In this document: piece after piece, positions 26,452-38,476 of the stretch | Layout: the number at the start of each line of letters is the position of its first letter | How positions within the stretch are numbered: position 1 is the first letter of the stretch | NCBI RefSeq assembly: GCF_018223345.1 | Contig: NZ_CP073587.1 | Location: 2,453,001 to 2,517,000 of the forward strand | Direction of reading: 5' to 3' | From: Shewanella yunxiaonensis | GTDB taxonomy: Bacteria; Pseudomonadota; Gammaproteobacteria; Enterobacterales; Shewanellaceae | Length of the DNA stretch: 64,000 bases | Notes under the pieces: model-generated | Told to the model about the DNA's origin: nothing | The model's input: only the letters and a program-made list of their open reading frames with translations | The model's database searches: none | Translations under genes and position numbers: made by a program

Positions 26452-27090
26452 TTATGCCAAAGCCCCACTGACTAATGGTACAAATCGAACCGATTCAATC
26501 ACGCTGGATGTATATTTTTCTCCCTGCCGGATAATTCTCAGCAATTGCTGATTATCTTCCCCCACAGGCACTATCAGAACACCGCCATCCGCTAACTGTT
26601 GCAATAAGGCTTCTGGGATCTCAGCAGCAGCGGCAGTAACCACAATTGCATCAAATGGTGCACGATTGACCCAACCTTGCCACCCGTCACCATATTTAAA
26701 CGATACGTTGTGCAGATCTAACCGTTTCAGTCGCTGTCTGGCCTGTATTTGAAGACTTTTAATGCGTTCAACTGTGTATAACTGCGGAACTAGTTGCGCC
26801 AGAATTGCGGCTTGATAACCTGACCCTGTGCCAATTTCCAGCACCTTTGTCGGATTGACCGCTAACACCTGTTCGGTCATACGTCCAACGATATAGGGCT
26901 GAGAAATGGTCTGCCCAGAACCTATTGGTAAAGCGGTATTCTCATAAGCCTTGTGCGCCAGTGCACCATCGACAAACATCTCCCGAGGAGTTGCTGCCAA
27001 CGCCTGTAGCACTGCGGGGTGAGTGATACCCGCCTCGCTTAATTTTCGGGTTAACTGTAATGCCGCAGATGCAGATGCTGCGCGACTCAT
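26452..27090 (-). CDS. pcm: Protein-L-isoaspartate O-methyltransferase
   Basis: A 212-residue SAM-dependent repair enzyme that methylates isoaspartyl residues in damaged proteins. The SAM-binding motif is [18 protein letters not shown] and the substrate region is [20 protein letters not shown]. The GTPDG-like C-terminal part is [16 protein letters not shown]. The start overlaps the surE stop by 4 bases (ATGA), so they are coupled. Confidence 0.96.
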   Translation of the reverse strand: MSRAASASAALQLTRKLSEAGITHPAVLQALAATPREMFVDGALAHKAYENTALPIGSGQTISQPYIVGRMTEQVLAVNPTKVLEIGTGSGYQAAILAQLVPQLYTVERIKSLQIQARQRLKRLDLHNVSFKYGDGWQGWVNRAPFDAIVVTAAAAEIPEALLQQLADGGVLIVPVGEDNQQLLRIIRQGEKYTSSVIESVRFVPLVSGALA

Positions 27091-27833
27091 AGTTTCTCAA
27101 TCCACTGTTGCAGTTGTGATAGCTGACGATAGGCGGTCAAATCTACTGTTAACGGCGTAATAGATACAAAGCCCTGCGCCACAGCATAAAAATCGGTATC
27201 GTCGCCCACATCCAGTTCTATTCCAGGAGGGCCAAGCCAGAATATCTCACGCCCATGAGGATCGGTAGTTCGCACCATATCCTCCGCTTTGTGTCGCGTT
27301 CCCAGTCGGGTAACTCTGATCCCCTGGATCTGATCCATAGGTAAGTCCGGCACATTAATATTGAGGATCTGATCGGAGGCGATTGGAAAGCGTTTCAGCC
27401 CTTCAATAATTTTCAGCGTGTATGCGGCGGCAGTACCGTAATGCGTTAATGCCCGCCCCGCTAAAGATACTGCTACTGCTGGTAAACCCAGAAAACGCCC
27501 TTCCATAGCAGCCGCCACCGTACCTGAGTATAAGGTATCATCACCCATGTTCGCGCCAGCATTAATACCGGATACCACCATATCAGGCTCGCCATTACAG
27601 AGTTCACGTATGGCTAAATGCACGCAATCTGTGGGGGTACCGTTAACCGAGATATAACCGTTATCTAACTTATTAATCCTTAAAGGATTAGTCAAGGTCA
27701 ACGAATTACTTGCACCAGAGCAGTTACGATCTGGCGCGACAGTTTGCACCGAAGCAACCTGCGACAGTGTCTCTGTCAGCACTTTAATCCCTGGAGCCAT
27801 GACACCATCATCATTACTGACCAGAATCTTCAT
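27087..27833 (-). CDS. surE: 5'/3'-nucleotidase SurE
   Basis: A 248-residue survival protein, a metal-dependent phosphatase of nucleoside monophosphates. The N-terminal signature is [19 protein letters not shown] (metal-binding Asp pair at residues 8-9). The motifs [13 protein letters not shown] and [27 protein letters not shown] contain the other metal and phosphate ligands. It sits between truD (6 bp upstream) and pcm (4-base overlap) in a likely operon that leads toward nlpD-rpoS. Confidence 0.96.
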   Translation of the reverse strand: MKILVSNDDGVMAPGIKVLTETLSQVASVQTVAPDRNCSGASNSLTLTNPLRINKLDNGYISVNGTPTDCVHLAIRELCNGEPDMVVSGINAGANMGDDTLYSGTVAAAMEGRFLGLPAVAVSLAGRALTHYGTAAAYTLKIIEGLKRFPIASDQILNINVPDLPMDQIQGIRVTRLGTRHKAEDMVRTTDPHGREIFWLGPPGIELDVGDDTDFYAVAQGFVSITPLTVDLTAYRQLSQLQQWIEKL

Positions 27834-27839
27834 CGTCGC

Positions 27840-28904
27840 TTACCCGCCCTGATTTGCTTCTTTTTCGGCAACGGCCTGTTGCCAGCGCATTTCTGCAACA
27901 TCGGTATAATCCAGCACTTCGCGCAATACCGAGGTGGCATAAGCCCCCGCGGGTAATACAAAGCTAACTTTCAAGCCTTCCGGGATCAAAGACCAACTCA
28001 TCGCTTGCGGACACAGAAATAATGGTCGCCGCTCCTGAGATAACCCCACATCTTCTAGCCCCTTAAGATCATCGGCATAGGCTTCCAGGACACGACTTTC
28101 AAATGCTAAGGCATCGCCAGTACACAACGGTGTACCTCGCCCCCATAATGGTGCCGACAGTTGAATATCCTGCTCCGCTAAACGTCGTTTAAGGACTTCA
28201 TCCCACTGTTCTGCCACAAAAAAACTGTTGCTTCCAGCCAGCATCACACAATCGCCAGCCAACAATGCTTGAGAATGCTGCGATAATCTGGTGGAGGTCA
28301 CGGCGTTAAACAGCATAGATCGCAATGCTGACAGATAGAGTGAACGTTTATTACGGTCTTTAACTTTTCTCCCAGCCAACATTTCGCGAGCTTTAGTGAT
28401 ATTGCCCCCTTGATGACCGAATCGCTGCTCGCCAAAATAGTTAGGCACACCATGTTCACGGATCTGCTGTAAACGCTTTTGGACGTCATCAGGATCACTG
28501 AGTTCTCTTAAAATCAGCGTAAACCGATTACCGGTCAATGCACCAATTCTCAGCTTTTTGCTATGACGATGACTGGCTAACACTTGCAAATTGTCGGCAT
28601 TCAATTGTTGCCAATCAGGCGTTTCTTTTCCCGGAATGCGTATACCAAACCATTGTTCTGTGACTGCATTTTTATCTTTCTGACCAGCAAAGGTCACTTC
28701 TTTAGGATGTACACCAGCAAATTTAGCCAGCATTTCCGCTACCGCAGCGGTATTTAACCCGCTCTTTCGAATATGCAGTAAGTGATGTTCGCCTTCACCA
28801 GTTGGTGCAAATGGCAGCAATTCCTGTACTAAAAAATCTTCGTTGTAGGTTCGCAGATTCCCACAACTATGAGGCTTTCCATATAGATAATGGAGTTCTA
28901 CCAC
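27840..28904 (-). CDS. truD: tRNA pseudouridine(13) synthase TruD
   Basis: A 354-residue enzyme that makes pseudouridine 13 in tRNA-Glu. The catalytic Asp lies in [18 protein letters not shown]. The family segments [10 protein letters not shown] and [16 protein letters not shown] are also present. The start overlaps the end of ispF by 7 bases, and surE follows after 6 bp. Length is typical. Confidence 0.95.
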   Translation of the reverse strand: MVELHYLYGKPHSCGNLRTYNEDFLVQELLPFAPTGEGEHHLLHIRKSGLNTAAVAEMLAKFAGVHPKEVTFAGQKDKNAVTEQWFGIRIPGKETPDWQQLNADNLQVLASHRHSKKLRIGALTGNRFTLILRELSDPDDVQKRLQQIREHGVPNYFGEQRFGHQGGNITKAREMLAGRKVKDRNKRSLYLSALRSMLFNAVTSTRLSQHSQALLAGDCVMLAGSNSFFVAEQWDEVLKRRLAEQDIQLSAPLWGRGTPLCTGDALAFESRVLEAYADDLKGLEDVGLSQERRPLFLCPQAMSWSLIPEGLKVSFVLPAGAYATSVLREVLDYTDVAEMRWQQAVAEKEANQGG

Positions 28905-29401
28905 GCGACATGCTCCTCTGCAGCTGATTGCAGCAGTACTACCGCTTCGACCGCAATACCTTCTTTGCGACCAGTAAACCCAAGTTTTTCAGTAGTAGTC
29001 GCTTTAACATTAATCGCATCTAGCTCTGCCTGTAAATCGACCGCCAGTACCATTCTCATCGCGTCGATGTGCGGTGCCATTTTAGGCGCTTGCGCAATAA
29101 TGGTGACATCAAGATTGCCCAGGCCAAAACCGCGCTGCCTAACGAGCTCAAAACAATGACGCAGCAACACCCGACTGTCAGCTCCTTTAAACTGAGGATC
29201 TGTATCAGGGAAATGGTGTCCTATATCCCCGAGAGCCATCGCCCCCAACAACGCATCTGCTACGGCATGCAGCACCACATCACCATCCGAATGTGCAACC
29301 AAACCCGTTTCGTAAGGCACAGTAACACCGCCGAGGATCAACGGTTGAACACCGCCGAATTTATGGACATCAAAACCATGTCCGATACGTATCTTCATCA
29401 A
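28898..29401 (-). CDS. ispF: 2-C-methyl-D-erythritol 2,4-cyclodiphosphate synthase
   Basis: A 167-residue enzyme of the MEP isoprenoid pathway that cyclises CDP-methylerythritol phosphate with loss of CMP. Zinc ligands are in [11 protein letters not shown] (Asp and His) and [19 protein letters not shown]. The [18 protein letters not shown] motif is also visible. Two adjacent ATG codons (29401 and 29398) could start it. It lies 20 bp downstream of ispD, whose product feeds the same pathway. Confidence 0.96.
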   Translation of the reverse strand: MMKIRIGHGFDVHKFGGVQPLILGGVTVPYETGLVAHSDGDVVLHAVADALLGAMALGDIGHHFPDTDPQFKGADSRVLLRHCFELVRQRGFGLGNLDVTIIAQAPKMAPHIDAMRMVLAVDLQAELDAINVKATTTEKLGFTGRKEGIAVEAVVLLQSAAEEHVAW

Positions 29402-29421
29402 TTACTCCAGTTGCTCCGGAC

Positions 29422-30168
29422 TTAACGCTGCTCTCGCTGATGACGCAGATATAACGTTGCCAATGGCAGGTCATCCGGATGCGTTATCTTAATATTGTCA
29501 CTCCGGCCGGTTACCAGCCCGGGATGAACCCCCGCCCACTCCATAGCCGAAGCTTCATCCGTCACCTGAATACCGGCTGCAATCGCTGCTGCGAGATTCC
29601 GTTGTAGTTCTTGCGCAGGAAATAACTGGGGTGTGAGCGCATGCCAAAGTGCTTCGCGAGATACCGTGGACGCTACACAACCATCAGCAGAGGCTCGCTT
29701 CATGGTATCGCGCACTGGCGCTGCCAAAATGGCACCTTGAGGAAATTGTTGCCGTGCCGCCAACAGCCTATCGATATCCTGATGAGTCAAACATGGTCTT
29801 GCGGCATCGTGTACCAAAGCCCAGGCATTGGTCTCATGGACATTTTGTAATGCGGCCAGAACCGAATTCGCACGCTCAAGTCCCCCCTCAACGGTATGAA
29901 GTTTTGGGTGTTGAGCTTGTGATAATGTTGAAAAGAATTGATCCTGTGAATGTAATGCCACAACTACCCGTGCAATATCAGGGTGGTCCAACAATAGTTG
30001 CAACGTAATGCCAAGAATGCAGCTATCCAACAACGGCAAATATTGTTTGGGACGATTGGCGCCCATACGACTGCCAATACCTGCTGCCGGAACGATAGCC
30101 ACTACGGATTGAGACGCATATGCTTCATTATCAAACTGCGTTTCAGATTGTTTCATGGTGCCCTGCAT
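29422..30168 (-). CDS. ispD: 2-C-methyl-D-erythritol 4-phosphate cytidylyltransferase
   Basis: A 248-residue cytidylyltransferase of the MEP pathway. The nucleotide-binding motif VPAAGIGSRMGANRPKQYLPL starts near residue 29; LVHDAARPCLTHQDIDRL is the family signature, and VTDEASAMEWAG lies near the end. The N-terminus is about 20 residues longer than usual, and a later ATG (residue 5) is possible. It is between ftsB and ispF, the usual order. Confidence 0.95.
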   Translation of the reverse strand: MQGTMKQSETQFDNEAYASQSVVAIVPAAGIGSRMGANRPKQYLPLLDSCILGITLQLLLDHPDIARVVVALHSQDQFFSTLSQAQHPKLHTVEGGLERANSVLAALQNVHETNAWALVHDAARPCLTHQDIDRLLAARQQFPQGAILAAPVRDTMKRASADGCVASTVSREALWHALTPQLFPAQELQRNLAAAIAAGIQVTDEASAMEWAGVHPGLVTGRSDNIKITHPDDLPLATLYLRHQREQR

Positions 30169-30201
30169 TTAAGAAATATAGACGATGAACAGCACGATAT
30201 A

Positions 30202-30504
30202 TCAGTTACTAGACACGGTCATTGAACGTTGATCGCCACCAACCACCCGATAAAAAGTTTCACCCTTTTTAATGAGCCCCAGTTCATTGCGCGCACGTTC
30301 TTCAATAGCTTCTTTGCCACTGCGCAAATCAGAAATTTCCTCTTTTAACGCCTGGTTTCTGGCATCCAGTTCATCGTTATTCTGTTGCTGCTCGGCAATC
30401 TGATGATCCAAATGATAATACTCAGTGAGGCTATTTTCGCCCCACCATAAGCGATACTGCATCAGACCAAGCAACAGGCATCCTAACAAGAGCAAAGGTT
30501 TCAT
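30202..30504 (-). CDS. ftsB: Cell division protein FtsB
   Basis: A 100-residue bitopic septum protein that works with FtsL and FtsQ. A short cytoplasmic start and membrane helix (MKPLLLLGCLLLGLMQYRLWW) are followed by a coiled coil (LDHQIAEQQQNNDELDARNQALKEEISDLRSGKEAIEERARNELGLIK). The start ATG 30504 was chosen from family length; the frame is open upstream to 30588 but that part does not match. The ribosome site is weak. Eno lies upstream on the same strand with a terminator between. Confidence 0.93.
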   Translation of the reverse strand: MKPLLLLGCLLLGLMQYRLWWGENSLTEYYHLDHQIAEQQQNNDELDARNQALKEEISDLRSGKEAIEERARNELGLIKKGETFYRVVGGDQRSMTVSSN

Positions 30505-30555
30505 AAGTCGCGTGCAACCATTCCTGATAAAACGTTCTGCGACAGATAGTACAAC

Positions 30556-30585
30556 AAAAAAGGCCACCAAGTGGCGGCCTTTTTG
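30556..30585 (-). terminator. Terminator after eno
   Basis: AAAAAGGCC and GGCCTTTTT enclose ACCAAGTGGC; on the minus strand a T run follows. It lies about 35 bp after the eno stop and about 50 bp before the ftsB start, so ftsB needs readthrough or its own promoter. Confidence 0.8.
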
Positions 30586-30619
30586 CATCAGTTTATATCT
30601 GTGTCGCTAAAAAGCAGGC

Positions 30620-31927
<1,308 letters not shown>

Positions 31928-32061
31928 TCAGAGATAAAGATTAAAAGATAAAACCCATACCCATATAGCATCCCCATGACATGGGTACAGGGCTTTTGAT
32001 ACTGCCGCAATGTCTCATCATACGACATTCTCGGACGCTTGATGAGGCATCGCAGGATTAA

Positions 32062-32097
32062 ATAAAAAAGCCGGTGCAATTAACTCGCACCGGCTTG
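32062..32097 (-). terminator. Rho-independent terminator after pyrG
   Basis: AAGCCGGTGC (32069-32078) and GCACCGGCTT (32087-32096) pair perfectly with an 8-base loop. On the minus strand a T run (TTTTTTATTT) follows. It separates pyrG from eno. Confidence 0.9.
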
Positions 32098-32103
32098 TAT
32101 GTT

Positions 32104-33768
<1,665 letters not shown>

Positions 33769-33880
33769 TCAGCGCTTGGATGAAGCGCCTGGACGGGGCG
33801 ACAGTATATCAAAGACGGCTGGATTTACCAAACCAACAGAGGCAGAAATTTACCTGAATATTTAAATAAAAGGCGGCAGA

Positions 33881-34666
33881 TTAGCTACGCTCCTGCTGTT
33901 TCACCTGCTCCCAGTACTGGTCCAATGACATTAAAGAATGTTCTTCGAACGCTTTTCCAGACTCATGAACCCGTTGCTCTACCCCACGAAAACGGCGTTC
34001 AAATTTGTGATTAGCCTGCCGCAGTGCTTCTTCCGGATTCACCCCCAGATGCCGTGCAAGATTCACTGCGGCAAACAGCAGATCACCAACTTCTTCCTGC
34101 ACTTTCTGTGGTATTTGCGGTGAAGTTTGTGCTTCGACAATCACTTCATCCAACTCTTCTCGCACCTTGTCGACTACCGGCGATAATTCGCCCCAATCAA
34201 AACCGACTCGCGCTACCCGCTTCTGGATTTTTGCTGCCCGAGTGAGCGCAGGTAATGCGTTCGGAATGTCATCAAGTATGGAATTCAGCTGTCTTGCCTG
34301 CCGCTCACCCGCTTTAAGTTTTTCCCAGTTATCATGCAAATCTTTAATATCCGCATCGGCAAATACATGGGGATGGCGCTGCACCAGTTTGTCGCAGATA
34401 CGAGAGACTACTGTGCTAAAATCGAACTGTTGCTGCTCTTTGCCAAGCTGCGAATAAAACACTATCTGAAACAGTAAATCGCCCAGTTCTGCCGGTAACT
34501 CCGCCCAGTCTTCACGCTCAATAGCATCGGCGACTTCATAGGCTTCTTCCAGAGTGAATGGAATGATCGACGTAAACGTCTGTTCCTTGTCCCAAGGACA
34601 GCCCTGCTGAGGGTCGCGGAGTTTTTCCATAATTGCCAACAGGCGTTCAATATCGGGATTACTCAC
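33881..34666 (-). CDS. mazG: Nucleoside triphosphate pyrophosphohydrolase MazG
   Basis: A 261-residue all-alpha NTP pyrophosphatase that cleans noncanonical NTPs and is linked to ppGpp metabolism. Two MazG repeats are seen: LRDPQQGCPWDKEQTFTSIIPFTLEEAYEVADAIER with EDWAELPAELGDLLFQIVFYSQ, and later EELDEVIVEAQTSPQIPQKVQEEVGDLLFAAVNLARHLG. The EExxE...EL/GDLL metal motifs are intact in both. It lies directly downstream of relA (34-bp gap), the usual arrangement. Confidence 0.96.
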   Translation of the reverse strand: MSNPDIERLLAIMEKLRDPQQGCPWDKEQTFTSIIPFTLEEAYEVADAIEREDWAELPAELGDLLFQIVFYSQLGKEQQQFDFSTVVSRICDKLVQRHPHVFADADIKDLHDNWEKLKAGERQARQLNSILDDIPNALPALTRAAKIQKRVARVGFDWGELSPVVDKVREELDEVIVEAQTSPQIPQKVQEEVGDLLFAAVNLARHLGVNPEEALRQANHKFERRFRGVEQRVHESGKAFEEHSLMSLDQYWEQVKQQERS

Positions 34667-34700
34667 AGCTGTCTATACCTATCACTCATATCACGACCGA

Positions 34701-36908
34701 CTACAAACGGCGCGCTTCCAGAACACCATCGACCAGATTCAGTTTTGAAATCACGCGCGACAAACCTTCCACATTATAGAGTTCCATCTCTAACTCTATG
34801 GTAGCGGTCTGGGTTTTCACGTCAGATGAGGTGTTCATCGCCAGCACATTCGACTTTTCAGCCGCTAACACCGAAGTTAAATCCCGCAACAGACCGGTGC
34901 GGTCATTAGCCAATACCCGCAATCGGACTTTATAGCCGCCAGAGTAGTTTTCGCCCCAGACCACATCCACTAAACGCTCCGGATGCGCTCGCATCAACTC
35001 TTTCACTTGTTCGCAGTCAGCTCTATGTACCGAGATGCCACGACCTTTTGTGATAAAACCAAAGATCTCATCACCGGGAACAGGCTGACAGCACCGGGCC
35101 AGATGACTCATAAGGTTACCGACGCCATTCACTTCAATACGATCTTTGCTACCACTGCTGGCTTTTTGACCGCCCTTTTTCACCAGTTCTTCAATGGCGT
35201 CTTCTTCAGAAGGTTGTTCCTGACGGAACTGCCCCTGAACATAGTTCACCACTTGGTTTAAACGCACATCACCGCCACCTATGGCCGCCAATAGGTCGTC
35301 CATATTGCCCACATTGAAACGCTCAACAGCGATATTGGCATCCTTAAGATTAAGGCCAATGCGTGATAATTCCGCCTCCAGCATTTCTCTGCCTGCGGCC
35401 AGATTTTTATCACGGTCCTGCTGCTTCAGCCAATGCAGGATCTTGCTTCGCGCACGCGAAGTTTTGATGTAACCCAAGTTGGGGTTAAGCCAGTCGCGTT
35501 TGGGATTGGGGGTTTTAGAGGTAATAATCTCGACCCGCTCCCCTGTTTGCACCTGATAAGTAAAGGGGACGATACGGCCATCGACCTTGGCACCGATACA
35601 GCGGTGACCAATCTGCGAATGAATATAGTAGGCAAAGTCGAGTACGGTAGACCCCCCAGGCAAGTCGACGACTTCACCGGTCGGGGTAAACACATACACC
35701 CGATCTTCAAACACCTGAGAACGGATCTCTTCCACCAGGTTACCACTTTCAGCCACATCTTCCTGCCACTGCAGGATCTTACGCAGCCAATTGATCTTCT
35801 CTTCGTAACCGGTTTGTTTACCCGCAGTACCTTCTTTGTATTTCCAGTGAGCAGCGACCCCCAGTTCGGCGTCTTCATGCATCTGCTGGGTACGGATCTG
35901 GATCTCGACGGTTTTACCTTCCGGCCCGACAACCACAGTATGAATTGACTGATAGCCATTAGGCTTGGGGTTAGCAATGTAATCATCAAATTCACGGGGA
36001 ATGTGATGCCACAGCGTGTGCACCACCCCCAGCGCGCCATAGCAGTCCTGCAATCGTTCGGTGACGACCCGCACGGCACGCACATCAAATAACTCGTCAA
36101 ATTTTAGGTGCTTACCGCGCATCTTTCGCCAAATTGAGTAAATATGCTTGGGGCGTCCATACACTTTGGCGCGAATTTGCTCTTCATCCAGCTTTTTTTG
36201 CAGTTGATCGACGAAATTCTCGATATAGACTTCGCGGTCAAGCCGTTTACCGTCTAACTGCCGGGCAATTTCTTTGTAGGTATCGGGATGCAGGTAACGA
36301 AAGGAAAGATCTTCCAACTCCCATTTCAGTTGACCAATCCCCAGGCGGTTTGCCAGCGGCGCGTAAATATCGGCAATCTCTCTGGCAAGCAACACCCGGG
36401 TTTCTTCATCTGACCCCTTGACCTGTCGCAACAGAAATACTCGTTCGGCCAATTTGATAACCACCGCGCGTACATCTTCCACCATCGCCAACAACATTTT
36501 ACGGATGTTATCGATTTGCGGCTCGGCCGCACGGCTATCCTGATTCAGCTGCAAATAACCAATGGCATCCATGGTCTTCACGCTGCGCACTAATGCAGCT
36601 AATCCTGACGAACACTTTTCCTGCAAATATTCTTCATTTAGCAGTCCGGCTTCAAAATAGACGAACAGTGCTGACGCCAACAAGGTGTCGATATCCATAT
36701 TCAGCGGCGCCAGGATCTCAATTAATTCGCGGGATTTGGCCTGTAGCTCCGCCTGCGGAATACGGCACTTACCGAGCGGCAAGCTTTCAAGCTGCTGGAA
36801 TAACACCAGTAGCTTCTGAGCTTCCTCGGGCTGAGCGACGTGGCGTTTGACCCACTCGTCCAACGTAAAGTCCGGATCCTGAAAATGCGCTTCGCGAACA
36901 GATACCAT
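34701..36908 (-). CDS. relA: GTP pyrophosphokinase RelA
   Basis: A 735-residue ribosome-bound ppGpp synthetase of the stringent response. The N-terminal HD domain is degenerate, lacking the HD pair (AALVRSVKTMDAIGY region), as expected for RelA rather than SpoT. The synthetase core has KVYGRPKHIYSIWRKM, FDELFDVRAVRVV and NPKPNGYQSIHTVVVGPEGKTVEIQIRT. TGS (VYVFTPTGEVVDLPGGSTVLDFAYYIHS), zinc-finger-like (CCQPVPGDEIFGF...H..C) and C-terminal ACT domains follow. It lies between rlmD upstream and mazG downstream. Confidence 0.98.
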   Translation of the reverse strand: MVSVREAHFQDPDFTLDEWVKRHVAQPEEAQKLLVLFQQLESLPLGKCRIPQAELQAKSRELIEILAPLNMDIDTLLASALFVYFEAGLLNEEYLQEKCSSGLAALVRSVKTMDAIGYLQLNQDSRAAEPQIDNIRKMLLAMVEDVRAVVIKLAERVFLLRQVKGSDEETRVLLAREIADIYAPLANRLGIGQLKWELEDLSFRYLHPDTYKEIARQLDGKRLDREVYIENFVDQLQKKLDEEQIRAKVYGRPKHIYSIWRKMRGKHLKFDELFDVRAVRVVTERLQDCYGALGVVHTLWHHIPREFDDYIANPKPNGYQSIHTVVVGPEGKTVEIQIRTQQMHEDAELGVAAHWKYKEGTAGKQTGYEEKINWLRKILQWQEDVAESGNLVEEIRSQVFEDRVYVFTPTGEVVDLPGGSTVLDFAYYIHSQIGHRCIGAKVDGRIVPFTYQVQTGERVEIITSKTPNPKRDWLNPNLGYIKTSRARSKILHWLKQQDRDKNLAAGREMLEAELSRIGLNLKDANIAVERFNVGNMDDLLAAIGGGDVRLNQVVNYVQGQFRQEQPSEEDAIEELVKKGGQKASSGSKDRIEVNGVGNLMSHLARCCQPVPGDEIFGFITKGRGISVHRADCEQVKELMRAHPERLVDVVWGENYSGGYKVRLRVLANDRTGLLRDLTSVLAAEKSNVLAMNTSSDVKTQTATIELEMELYNVEGLSRVISKLNLVDGVLEARRL

Positions 36909-37028
36909 CTTTGCTTCCTTTTTTGGGTCTGATAAACAGACGCGTCAAGACTCTCTATCTTGGGTATTGCTTGCGGGAAGTCAAATCCCTTATGTCGCTT
37001 TTTGGAAAATCTCGCGTAAAGCTGGCGT

Positions 37029-38363
37029 TTATTTGTGCGAAAAGAGTGCCATGGCCTCAATATGATGCGTCTGTGGAAACATATCCAAGAGCACCAGTTT
37101 ATCTAGCTGATAACCTTGTTCTACTAATCTGACACTATCCCGCGCCAGATTGGCGGGATTACATGATACATAAACCAATGATGCCGGTTGCAACTTTGGC
37201 AGGCACGCCAACAACTCCCAGGCACCGGCACGACTAGGATCCAGCAATAACTTATCGACTTGAGTCAGCCAAGGTTGTCCACGTAAATCGCCATTCAAAT
37301 CCGCGCAATAAAATTCCGCATTGCTCAGTCCGGCAGCGATGGCGTTAGTTTGAGCCTGTTCAACCAGCGATGGCACCCCTTCAACCCCGGTGACCTTGGC
37401 ACCAGTTGCCGCAATAGGCAGGCTGAAATTTCCCATACCACAGAATAAGTCGAGAATGTGTTCACCCGTTTTTGGGGCTAGCCACTCTAACGCCTTGGCG
37501 ATCATCAGTTGATTCACTCCGCCGTTTACCTGAATGAAGTTACCCGGGTTAAAATGCAGTGTCAGCGGCTGGCTGGCCAGAGTGAATCGATAAAATGGCT
37601 GGGCACCATGCAGGTAGTCATACGCACCATCCTCACCTTGCAATACCAGTTGGCAATCGAGTTTCTGTGCTAATGCCAATAAGCGCTGCCGGTCTTTGTC
37701 TGATAATGGCTTTGTCACCCGCAGAACGACCAAAATGCCACTGTCAGCTGCGATCAATTCCACGTGCCCAAGACTGGTAATTCCCTGTAACTGTGCCAAT
37801 GACGACGCCAAGGGTTTTATCAGTGCTGACAGCGCGGGAGCCAATACCGGACATTCATTCACAGCGACGACCTTGCTACTTTCTCGCGCACGGAAGCCCA
37901 TGAAAAAACGCTTGCTAGTCTTGTCAAACCAGGTTGCTAAACGCGCTTTACGACGATATGCCACAGGCTCACCACTAAGCACTTCAATTTCGGGCAACAC
38001 GTCGATACCAGAGAACTTTTCGAATAATTCAGTCAGGACTTGTTGTTTGTAGCGACGTTGCGCCTCAATCTGCAAATGCTGTAAATCACACCCACCACAA
38101 CTACCGTAGTAATGACAGAGTGGCTGACAGCGCTGCTCAGAGGCCTGTTGTACTTTTATCAGCTGCGCGCGAGCATATTGCTTTTTATCCTCGGTCATTT
38201 TGACTTCGGCCACTTCCCCGGCCAACAGCCCAGGCACGAATAACACTTTGCCATCAAGCTGCGCGACCCCCGCGCCAAGATGATCCAGGGTACTAGCAGT
38301 TACCTGGATCTTTTTCGGCATTAACGCCGATGTTTTTGGTTTTGCTTTGAAAAATTGTGCCAT
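37029..38363 (-). CDS. rlmD: 23S rRNA (uracil(1939)-C(5))-methyltransferase RlmD
   Basis: A 444-residue iron-sulfur SAM methyltransferase. It has a TRAM domain (about residues 15-75), an Fe-S cysteine cluster (CQPLCHYYGSCGGCDLQHLQ plus CPVLAP), the SAM site LDLFCGMGNFSLPIA, and the catalytic Cys motif YVSCNPANLARD. FIQVNGGVNQLMI is also family-specific. It is divergent from barA and upstream of relA, the order seen in Shewanella and E. coli. Confidence 0.97.
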   Translation of the reverse strand: MAQFFKAKPKTSALMPKKIQVTASTLDHLGAGVAQLDGKVLFVPGLLAGEVAEVKMTEDKKQYARAQLIKVQQASEQRCQPLCHYYGSCGGCDLQHLQIEAQRRYKQQVLTELFEKFSGIDVLPEIEVLSGEPVAYRRKARLATWFDKTSKRFFMGFRARESSKVVAVNECPVLAPALSALIKPLASSLAQLQGITSLGHVELIAADSGILVVLRVTKPLSDKDRQRLLALAQKLDCQLVLQGEDGAYDYLHGAQPFYRFTLASQPLTLHFNPGNFIQVNGGVNQLMIAKALEWLAPKTGEHILDLFCGMGNFSLPIAATGAKVTGVEGVPSLVEQAQTNAIAAGLSNAEFYCADLNGDLRGQPWLTQVDKLLLDPSRAGAWELLACLPKLQPASLVYVSCNPANLARDSVRLVEQGYQLDKLVLLDMFPQTHHIEAMALFSHK

Positions 38364-38476
38364 GAAGCTCTCTTGGACAATAAAAATACTGGTAAAAGTA
38401 ACGCCTAATCTGGCAGTCTAGTAACGTTTTAACTCTATTGCGGAATACGCCCTTGTCGATGAAAAGCCCCAACTAC

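Noticed and set aside
35426-36100. A 224-codon open frame inside relA
   Set aside because: It is on the same strand as relA in another phase, with Arg/Cys/Trp-rich composition and no domain; relA is intact.
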